NCBI GenBank assembly: GCA_044370695.1
Contig: JBILVB010000044.1
Span: 1-23,856, forward strand
Direction of reading: 5' to 3'
DNA: 23,856 nucleotides
Origin: JBEIFW01 sp044370695
Lineage (GTDB): Bacteria; Actinomycetota; Acidimicrobiia; Acidimicrobiales; Ilumatobacteraceae
The notes under the pieces are model-generated. The model searched no databases and was not told where the DNA came from. It worked only from the letters and a program-made list of their open reading frames with translations. Shown one piece after another: positions 19,135 through 23,856 of the stretch. Positions within the stretch are counted from its first letter, which is position 1, and each line of letters opens with the position of its first letter. The position numbers and the translations under genes are program-made.

Positions 19135-19815
19135 TCACGACTGGAGCCGGTACCCGAGCCCGCGCACGGTGACGACGTGGCGCGGGTTGGCCGGGTCGGC
19201 CTCGACCTTGGTGCGCAGGCGACGGATGTGCACGTCGACGAGGCGCCCGTCGCCGAAGTAGCCGTAGCCCCAGACGCGGTCGAGCAGGGTCTCCCGACTG
19301 AACACCTTGCCCGGGCTCGATGCGAGCTCGCACAGGAGCCGGAACTCGGTCTTGGTGAGGTGCAGGTCCCGCTTGGCGAGCAGGACCTTGCCCTCGTCGG
19401 GCACGATCTCGAGATCGCCGAACACCAGCTTGTGGTGACCGGGCCCGGCGGGCTTGGCCCGCCGCAACAGCGCCCGGATCCGGGCCGAGAGCTCCTTGGG
19501 GGCGAACGGCTTGGTCAGGTAGTCGTCGGCACCCGCCTCGAGCCCGGCGACGACGTCGTGGGTGTCGGCCCGGGCGGTGACCATCACGATCGGTACGTCG
19601 CTGTTGCGGCGCAACGACCGGCACAGCTCGAAGCCGTCCATCCCCGGCAGCATGATGTCGATCAGCACCACGTCGGGACTGTGCTGGGCGAACGCGTCGA
19701 CCGCCGCCTCACCGCTGGCCGCCTCGTCGACCGTCCAGCCTTCGTCCTCGAGGGCCATGCGGACCGAGGTGCGAATGCGCTCGTCGTCCTCGACGGTCAG
19801 GATGCGGGTGCCCAC
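19135..19815 (-). CDS. mtrA: OmpR-family response regulator MtrA-like
   Basis: A 226-residue response regulator. The receiver domain shows ILTVEDDERIR (acidic pair), phospho-acceptor D53 in LIDIMLPGMDGFELCR, VTARADTHDVVAGLEAGADDYLTKPFAPKEL (conserved Thr and Lys), then a linker and an OmpR/PhoB winged helix with LTKTEFRLLCELAS, VWGYGYFGDGRLVDVHIRRLRTKVE and VRGLGYRL. Length and the VWGY...DGRLVDVHIRRLR motif match MtrA closely. MtrA is a transcriptional regulator of division and envelope genes. The GTG at 19815 is preferred because CACCAT ends seven bases upstream; two upstream in-frame starts exist, the GTG at 19821 being one. It begins the mtrA-mtrB-lipoprotein operon; the inositol monophosphatase gene lies 51 bases upstream on the same strand. 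Confidence 0.85.
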   Translation of the reverse strand: MGTRILTVEDDERIRTSVRMALEDEGWTVDEAASGEAAVDAFAQHSPDVVLIDIMLPGMDGFELCRSLRRNSDVPIVMVTARADTHDVVAGLEAGADDYLTKPFAPKELSARIRALLRRAKPAGPGHHKLVFGDLEIVPDEGKVLLAKRDLHLTKTEFRLLCELASSPGKVFSRETLLDRVWGYGYFGDGRLVDVHIRRLRTKVEADPANPRHVVTVRGLGYRLQS

Positions 19816-19822
19816 GGGCACA

Positions 19823-19828
19823 ATGGTG
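19823..19828 (-). promoter_or_regulatory. -10-like element CACCAT of mtrA
   Basis: On the minus strand CACCAT ends seven bases before the GTG at 19815. The first base departs from TANNNT. It favours 19815 over the GTG at 19821. Confidence 0.35.
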
Positions 19829-19866
19829 GCACGCACGGTGGTGCCCGGCGACGCCACCCGGTCGGG

Positions 19867-20688
19867 TCAGGGCCGGTCGGGGTCGTGGCGCACGGGCGCC
19901 CCGGCCTCGACGAGCAGCGCGCGCAGCGCCGGTGCGAGCGCCGGGTTGGCCGCGAGCACCTCTTCGGGGCGGGCGGGCGCGCCGGCGAAGTCGATGGTCA
20001 CCGCCCCGGCCTCGCGGGCGACGAGGGCGCCGGCGGCGAGGTCCCACGGGCCGAGGCCCTCTTCGAAGTAGGCATCGACCCGCCCGCACGCCACGTGGCA
20101 CAGGTCGACCGAGGCGGCGCCGAGTCGACGGACGTCGCGCACGGCCGGCATCACCGTGGTGAGCAGGGCGGCCTGGCGGCGCCGGCGTGCGGCGTCGTAC
20201 CCGAACCCGGTGGCCACCAGCGCATCGTCGAGCCGGGCCACCGACCCCACCCGGATCGGCCGGCCGTTGCGCCACGCGCCCCGGCCGCGCACGGCCGTGT
20301 AGGTCTCGCCGAGCGTGGGGACGGCCACGACGCCGACCACCGTGCCCTCGGCGTCGGCGGCGGCGATCGACACGGCCCAGCCCGGCAGGTCGTACAGGAA
20401 GTTGGTCGTGCCGTCGATCGGGTCGACGAGCCAGGTGATGCCGCTCGACCCGCCGTCGGCGGTGCCTTCCTCACCCATGACCGCGTCGTCGGGCCGGGCG
20501 GCACGCAACCCGCCGGCGATCAACGCTTCGCAGGCCTCGTCGAACTCCGTGACCATGTCGGTGCCGGTCGACTTGGTGGCCGCCGTGGGGACACCCCGGC
20601 GCCGGCCCTCGAACGCCAGCGTCGCCGCCCGCTCGGCGAGCTCGACGGCGAGCCGGAGCAGGTCGTCGGCGACGTCACCGCTGGTCAC
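19867..20688 (-). CDS. Inositol monophosphatase family protein
   Basis: A 273-residue Mg2+-dependent phosphatase. Metal-binding motifs are complete: EEG at 73-75 (MGEEGTADGG), D89 and D92 in WLVDPIDGTTNFLYDLPGW, and the last metal aspartate in LGPWDLAAGALVAREAGA. RRLGAASVDLCHVACGRVDAYFE follows the family pattern. It probably hydrolyses inositol monophosphate, providing inositol for phosphatidylinositol and mycothiol; related family members act on fructose bisphosphate, histidinol phosphate or PAP, so specificity is uncertain. The GTG at 20688 overlaps the stop of the upstream membrane gene by four bases (GTGA), so the two are co-translated. mtrA follows 51 bases downstream with its own promoter-like element. 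Confidence 0.88.
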   Translation of the reverse strand: MTSGDVADDLLRLAVELAERAATLAFEGRRRGVPTAATKSTGTDMVTEFDEACEALIAGGLRAARPDDAVMGEEGTADGGSSGITWLVDPIDGTTNFLYDLPGWAVSIAAADAEGTVVGVVAVPTLGETYTAVRGRGAWRNGRPIRVGSVARLDDALVATGFGYDAARRRRQAALLTTVMPAVRDVRRLGAASVDLCHVACGRVDAYFEEGLGPWDLAAGALVAREAGAVTIDFAGAPARPEEVLAANPALAPALRALLVEAGAPVRHDPDRP

Positions 20689-20972
20689 GGGTTCGACCGG
20701 CTGGGGTCGCCCGCGTCGAGGCGGCGCCACTCACCCATCGCACGGAGCACGAGCACGGCGACCACGGCGGTGCCCACTGCAGCCAGCACGGCGCCGATCG
20801 CCGCCCCGATCGCCGTGGCGGTGCCGCAGTCCCCGGTGCACTGCAGGTCGACGAAGCCGTAGCCGACGAGGCCGCCGGCGACCCCGGCGATGAGGATGGC
20901 GACGAACGCTGCGATGCGCGCGGCCGGCGACGGCAGGGCCGACAGCGGGCGCTCGGGCTCGGGAACGGGCAC
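20685..20972 (-). CDS. Small membrane protein, two transmembrane segments
   Basis: A 95-residue protein with a proline-rich N-terminus, a hydrophobic helix about 18-40 (ARIAAFVAILIAGVAGGLVGYGF), a short extracytoplasmic loop with two cysteines (QCTGDC), and a second helix about 50-77 rich in alanine and valine, ending in a short charged tail. The cysteine pair three residues apart in the loop is its only distinctive feature. No known family is recognised. It overlaps the inositol monophosphatase gene by four bases and is the first gene of that transcript. The GTG at 20972 has TAGGAT eight bases upstream. It is divergent from the mannose synthase gene, with 43 bases between starts. Confidence 0.65.
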   Translation of the reverse strand: MPVPEPERPLSALPSPAARIAAFVAILIAGVAGGLVGYGFVDLQCTGDCGTATAIGAAIGAVLAAVGTAVVAVLVLRAMGEWRRLDAGDPSRSNP

Positions 20973-20980
20973 GGTTCACG

Positions 20981-20986
20981 ATCCTA
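20981..20986 (-). promoter_or_regulatory. -10 element TAGGAT of the membrane protein-IMPase operon
   Basis: On the minus strand TAGGAT ends eight bases before the GTG at 20972. It faces away from TACACT at 21003, with 16 bases between the two hexamers. Confidence 0.55.
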
Positions 20987-21002
20987 CGGCGGGGTCCGCA
21001 CC

Positions 21003-21008
21003 TACACT
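21003..21008 (+). promoter_or_regulatory. -10 element TACACT of the mannose synthase gene
   Basis: TACACT ends seven bases before the GTG at 21016. It decides this start over longer in-frame possibilities, which would run through both promoters. Confidence 0.55.
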
Positions 21009-21015
21009 GCGATCG

Positions 21016-21786
21016 GTGGCACTGCGACCGGCAGCGGACGACCTGCGCACGCTGGTGGTACTGCCCACCTACGACGAGGCCGAGAACGTCGTCGAGGTGC
21101 TCGAGGCGATCCGGCGCCACCTGCCCGACGCCGACGTGCTCGTCGTCGACGACGGGAGTCCGGACGGCACGGCCGACCTGGCCGACAAGGTCGGCGAGCG
21201 GCTCGGGGGGATCTCCGTGGTCCGCCGCACGGCCAAGCGCGGGCTGGGCGCCGCCTATCTGGACGGCTTCGGCCGTGGCCTCGCCGCCGGGTACGGAGTG
21301 CTCGTCGAGATGGACGCCGACCTGTCGCACGACCCGGCCGATCTGCCCGCCCTGGTCGGGGCCGTGCGGGTCGTGGGCGCCGACCTCGCGATCGGTTCGC
21401 GCTACGTGCCGGGCGGGTCGATCCCGGACTGGCCCTGGACTCGGCGGATGTTGTCGCGGTGGGGGAACCGGTACGCCGCTGCGGTGCTCGGGCTCGCCGT
21501 CAACGACGCCACGAGCGGGTTCCGGGCCTTTCGCGCCGACGCGCTTCGTCGCATCGATCTGGGCACCGTCCGGGCCGAGGGGTACGCGTTCCAGGTCGAG
21601 CTGGCGTATCGCGTCGTGCGGGCCCGGGGACGCGTCGTCGAGGTGCCGATCGTGTTCCGTGACCGGGTGCGGGGGACGTCGAAGATGTCGTGGCGGATCA
21701 TCGGCGAAGCGATGGTCCTCCTGGCCCAACTGGGTTGGCGCGACCGGGTTCTGGGCCGGCAGGGACGAGCGCTCCGGCGCCCATGA
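21016..21786 (+). CDS. GT2 glycosyltransferase, polyprenol-phosphate mannose synthase (Dpm1/Ppm1-like)
   Basis: A 256-residue GT-A enzyme. LVVLPTYDEAENV, VDDGSPDGTADLA (44-56), RGLGAAYLDGFGRGL, EMDADLSHDP (metal-binding DxD at 100-102), GSRYVPGGSIPDW and RVRGTSKMSW follow dolichol-phosphate mannose synthases closely. The family transfers mannose from GDP-mannose to a polyprenyl phosphate on the inner membrane face, giving a lipid-linked donor for lipoglycan and protein mannosylation. There is no fused apolipoprotein N-acyltransferase domain, unlike M. tuberculosis Ppm1, and no C-terminal transmembrane segment. Start GTG at 21016 from the promoter. Its stop overlaps an 18-codon frame that in turn overlaps dinB. 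Confidence 0.86.
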   Translation: MALRPAADDLRTLVVLPTYDEAENVVEVLEAIRRHLPDADVLVVDDGSPDGTADLADKVGERLGGISVVRRTAKRGLGAAYLDGFGRGLAAGYGVLVEMDADLSHDPADLPALVGAVRVVGADLAIGSRYVPGGSIPDWPWTRRMLSRWGNRYAAAVLGLAVNDATSGFRAFRADALRRIDLGTVRAEGYAFQVELAYRVVRARGRVVEVPIVFRDRVRGTSKMSWRIIGEAMVLLAQLGWRDRVLGRQGRALRRP

Positions 21787-21839
21787 CCGCCGACCGGCCG
21801 GCACGCGGCCACCGGGCCACGGGGCAGGACCGCCGGTGA
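21783..21839 (+). CDS. Possible 18-codon coupling ORF between the GT2 gene and dinB
   Basis: An ATG at 21783 overlaps the GT2 stop (ATGA). The frame runs 18 codons and its TGA at 21837-21839 overlaps the dinB GTG (GTGA). The peptide is basic and has no recognisable motif. A ribosome could pass from one gene to the next by reinitiation. It could equally be chance; there is no evidence of translation. Confidence 0.3.
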   Translation: MTADRPARGHRATGQDRR

Positions 21840-23170
21840 CGACCGACGGGCGCACGATCCTGCACGTCGACATGGACGCGTTCTACGTGTCCGTCGAGCT
21901 GTTGCGGCGCCCGGAGTTGCGCGGTCGCCCGGTCGTGGTGGGCGGCACCGGCGAGCGCGGTGTGGTCGCGGCCGCTTCGTACGAGGCGCGCCGCTTCGGG
22001 ATCTCGTCGGCGATGGCGTCGGCGCGGGCCCGGCGGTTGTGCCCCGACGCCGTGTTCCTGCCCGGCGATCACGCCCACTACGCGCAGGTCAGCCGACAGG
22101 TCCACGAGGTGTTCGCCTCGGTGACCCCGACGGTCGAGCCGATCGCGCTCGACGAGGCGTTCCTCGACGTGACCGGCGCCCGCCGTCGGCTCGGGGACGG
22201 CGTCACGATCGGGACGCAACTGCGCCGTTCGGTCCTCGATGCGACGGGTCTGGTGTGCTCGGTGGGGGTGGCAGGCTCGAAGTTCCTCGCCAAACTGGCT
22301 TCCGAGGCGGCCAAACCGCGCGCGACGCCGGGTGGGATCCGACCCGGCGCCGGGGTGGTCGAGGTGCCGCCCGGCGCGGAGCTGGCGTTCCTCCACCCCC
22401 AGCCCGTGGGGGTGCTGTGGGGCGTCGGGCCGAAGACCCTCGAACGCTTGGAGCGTCTCGGGATCACGACAGTGGGCGACGTGGCTGCGGCCTCGGAGTC
22501 GGCGCTCGTCGCATCGCTGGGGGCATCGGCGGGTCGTCACCTGTATGCGCTGGCCCGGGGGATCGACGACCGCCCGGTCGTGCCCGACCGCGCCGCGAAA
22601 TCGATCGGCCACGAGCAGACCTTCGCCACGGACCTGAGCGAACCCGAGGCGCTCGACACCGAACTCGTCCGCATGGTGGACGCGGTGGCGGCTCGGCTGC
22701 GGGCCCACGAGCGGGCCGGGCGGACCGTGACGGTCAAGGTGCGCTTCGCATCCTTCGAGACCGTCACGCGCTCGGTGACGGCCGCCCAGGCGGAGAGCTC
22801 CGCCCCGGCCCTGCTCGCACTCGCCCGGCCGTTGCTCGCCAAGATCGACATCGGGCGCGGCGTGCGGCTGCTCGGTGTCGCGGTCAGCCATCTGGGGGAG
22901 CGGCCGGCTCGCCAGCTCCGCTTCGACGACGTGCTCGCCGGGTCGCCGACGGGGTCCGACGGCGCCGCCGCACCGGCGCCGTCCCCGGTCGCCTGGGAGG
23001 AGGCGTCGAGCGCGGTCGACGCCGTGCGTCGACGGTTCGGGGCGGCCGCGATCGGCCCGGCCCGACTCCTCGCGGACGGCGGTGTGCGCGCCTCGCGCCC
23101 CGGCGACGCGCCGTGGGGACCCGACGACGAGCGCGTCGGCCGCCCCGGTCCCGCCGATCGGTCGCGGTGA
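21836..23170 (+). CDS. dinB: DNA polymerase IV (Y-family)
   Basis: A 444-residue Y-family polymerase for translesion synthesis. Palm metal residues are D12 (HVDMDAFYVSVE) and D106-E107 (LDEAFLDVTG). SYEARRFGISSAMASARARRLCP is the finger-domain motif, CSVGVAGSKFLAKLASEAAKP is conserved, and GVGPKTLERLERLGI is the thumb helix-hairpin-helix. The little-finger domain covers about 245-355. A further roughly 90-residue tail is low in complexity, with an alanine-proline linker and no obvious clamp-binding QxxL(F) box. The GTG at 21836 is chosen because it overlaps the upstream stop; the domain starts soon after. No strong ribosome binding site or LexA-type box is visible in the short gap, so it is probably co-transcribed with the mannose synthase gene. 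Confidence 0.9.
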   Translation: MTTDGRTILHVDMDAFYVSVELLRRPELRGRPVVVGGTGERGVVAAASYEARRFGISSAMASARARRLCPDAVFLPGDHAHYAQVSRQVHEVFASVTPTVEPIALDEAFLDVTGARRRLGDGVTIGTQLRRSVLDATGLVCSVGVAGSKFLAKLASEAAKPRATPGGIRPGAGVVEVPPGAELAFLHPQPVGVLWGVGPKTLERLERLGITTVGDVAAASESALVASLGASAGRHLYALARGIDDRPVVPDRAAKSIGHEQTFATDLSEPEALDTELVRMVDAVAARLRAHERAGRTVTVKVRFASFETVTRSVTAAQAESSAPALLALARPLLAKIDIGRGVRLLGVAVSHLGERPARQLRFDDVLAGSPTGSDGAAAPAPSPVAWEEASSAVDAVRRRFGAAAIGPARLLADGGVRASRPGDAPWGPDDERVGRPGPADRSR

Positions 23171-23218
23171 CCCGCACCGCATCGTACGGACCGATCGCAC
23201 TCGATCGCCGCTGGCGCG

Positions 23219-23247
23219 TTGTCGATCGGAGCCGGGTGTGGGATGAT
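23219..23247 (+). promoter_or_regulatory. Candidate promoter of the DUF3040 gene
   Basis: TTGTCG at 23219-23224 and GATGAT at 23242-23247 are separated by 17 bases, a sigma-70-type layout. A start near 23254 would leave a leader of about 30 bases with a ribosome binding site. No other feature is seen in the 113-base gap after dinB. Confidence 0.4.
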
Positions 23248-23269
23248 CCCGGGAGCCGAGACGGAGGAC

Positions 23270-23275
23270 GAGGGG
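23270..23275 (+). promoter_or_regulatory. Ribosome binding site GAGGGG of the DUF3040 gene
   Basis: GAGGGG lies eight bases before the ATG at 23284, with GGAGGA a few bases further upstream. A purine-rich leader supports normal leadered translation. Confidence 0.55.
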
Positions 23276-23283
23276 ACAGCCTG

Positions 23284-23625
23284 ATGCCGCTCTCCGAAGA
23301 AGAACAGCGCATCCTTCAGCAGATCGAGCAGCAGTTCTACGAGAGCGACCCTGCCTTTTCCCAGCGCGTCTCGCAGACCACCCTCTACCGGCATGCCGTT
23401 CGCCGGGTGGTGCTCTCGGTGGGGCTGCTGATCGCCGGGCTCGCGTTCCTGGTCGCAACGCTGCAGGTGCACTTCGCCGTGGCGTTCGTCGGGTTCCTGA
23501 TCATGCTCGTCGCAGCGTTCGTGATCGAGAAGAACTTGCGGGCCATGGGCAAGGCGGGCCTCGAGCAGGTGTCGGCGAACCTTCGCACCGGCCGGCGGCG
23601 GCCGTCGGGTCCGACGTCGGGCTGA
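23284..23625 (+). CDS. DUF3040 domain membrane protein
   Basis: A 113-residue protein with the DUF3040 hallmark at its N-terminus: MPLSEEEQRILQQIEQQFYESDPAF, followed by two transmembrane helices about 40-60 (VVLSVGLLIAGLAFLVATL) and 66-86 (VAFVGFLIMLVAAFVIE), and a basic tail. The function is unknown. In many actinobacteria this gene lies near dinB and just ahead of mraZ and the division and cell wall cluster. Here a convergent gene begins instead at 23676, so the usual following gene is either further away or absent. It has a strong ribosome binding site and its own promoter candidate. Confidence 0.88.
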   Translation: MPLSEEEQRILQQIEQQFYESDPAFSQRVSQTTLYRHAVRRVVLSVGLLIAGLAFLVATLQVHFAVAFVGFLIMLVAAFVIEKNLRAMGKAGLEQVSANLRTGRRRPSGPTSG

Positions 23626-23644
23626 GCCACACGCGTGTCGGAGT

Positions 23645-23665
23645 CCGGGTAGCGATCGCGCCCGG
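23645..23665. terminator. Candidate hairpin between convergent genes
   Basis: CCGGG (23645-23649) pairs with CCCGG (23661-23665) around a loop containing the palindrome GCGATCGC. It lies between the DUF3040 stop and the stop of the minus-strand partial gene. The stem is only five base pairs and lacks a T-run. Confidence 0.3.
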
Positions 23666-23675
23666 TCGACGCCGG

Positions 23676-23856
23676 TCAGGTCGTGCGGGAGATGGGATCG
23701 CCCGGTAACGGGCGCAGCAGGCTGCGGACGTTCGCCCGCCGTCGGGCTCGGGTGAACCACGGTGTTCCCTGCTCCAGTTCGGCGGCGATGCGCCGCTCGG
23801 CCTCGGCGGCCGCGCGTTCGTCGTCGGGTCCGATCGCGCCCGGTCCGTAGGCGGCG
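23676..23856 (-). CDS. Unidentified protein, C-terminal fragment
   Basis: The minus-strand frame enters from the right edge and ends at a TGA at 23676-23678. The 59 residues visible contain AYGPGAIGPDDERAAAEAE, then a charged helix (RRIAAELEQG) and TPWFTRARRRANVRSLLRPLPGDPISRTT at the end. Codon use resembles the other genes, and the frame fits the gene spacing. I see no domain that names it. It is soluble-looking and basic at the C-terminus. Other frames in this interval are shorter or poor, so the strand is likely right, but the function is unknown. Confidence 0.5.
   Translation of the reverse strand, partial: AAYGPGAIGPDDERAAAEAERRIAAELEQGTPWFTRARRRANVRSLLRPLPGDPISRTT

Noticed and set aside
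23652..23659. GCGATCGC palindrome as a specific motif
   Set aside because: A single eight-base site in GC-rich DNA is expected by chance; it is mentioned only as part of the weak hairpin.

Overview
The window is very GC-rich and densely packed, and its gene content points to a high-GC actinobacterium, most likely from the Acidimicrobiia or a similar deep-branching lineage; the lineage is an inference. Supporting observations: an mtrA-mtrB-lipoprotein locus like mtrAB-lpqB; phosphatidylinositol-mannoside-type and polyprenol-phosphate-mannose-type glycosyltransferases; two proteins of mycothiol-linked families (an Rv2466c-like DsbA-fold protein and an MDMPI-fold protein); an SRPBCC-ArsA-ROK kinase neighbourhood; and a DUF3040 protein. 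Codon usage looks uniform. I see no insertion sequences, prophage genes, CRISPR arrays, tRNAs or rRNAs, and no gene-free stretch above about 120 bases.

Layout. 1-534: the 3' end of a probable photolyase, then queF (preQ0 reductase) on the minus strand. 573-5626: a CoA-metabolism and redox block, with an acetyl-CoA hydrolase/4-hydroxybutyrate CoA-transferase, an MBL-fold hydrolase (minus), the overlapping Rv2466c-like and MDMPI-like pair, a CaiB-family CoA-transferase (minus) and a small Cys-rich protein. 5682-8442: a tightly overlapping operon of queG, a PimB-like mannosyltransferase and a membrane protein. 8483-11396: an SRPBCC protein, an ArsA ATPase with an HSP20-like tail, a small protein and a ROK glucokinase. 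11454-16919: inorganic pyrophosphatase (minus), an AlaC-type aminotransferase with an ACT-domain protein, glycerol kinase and a membrane protein (minus), and 6-phosphofructokinase. 16930-20972 (minus): a membrane protein, inositol monophosphatase, the MtrA/MtrB two-component system and a GerMN lipoprotein. 21016-23625: a polyprenol-phosphate mannose synthase, DNA polymerase IV and DUF3040. The window ends in the C-terminus of an unidentified minus-strand gene.

How the genes fit together. glk and pfkA feed glycolysis, and glpK supplies glycerol-3-phosphate for lipids. Inositol monophosphatase, the PimB-like enzyme and the polyprenol-phosphate mannose synthase fit an inositol- and mannose-based envelope glycolipid pathway. 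MtrAB with its lipoprotein is a cell-envelope and division signalling module. queF and queG are two steps of queuosine biosynthesis.

The strongest unlisted signal is regulatory. At about a dozen genes a -10-like hexamer (TANNNT, often TACCGT) lies only 6-9 bases before the start codon, the geometry of leaderless transcription. This sets several start codons here, including one (queG) where a longer start would lie inside the -10 element. No clearly new multi-gene system is visible; the best candidates for a second look are the SRPBCC-ArsA-ROK cassette, the degenerate MDMPI protein paired with the Rv2466c-like protein, the shortened LpqB-like lipoprotein and the asparagine-substituted phosphofructokinase.
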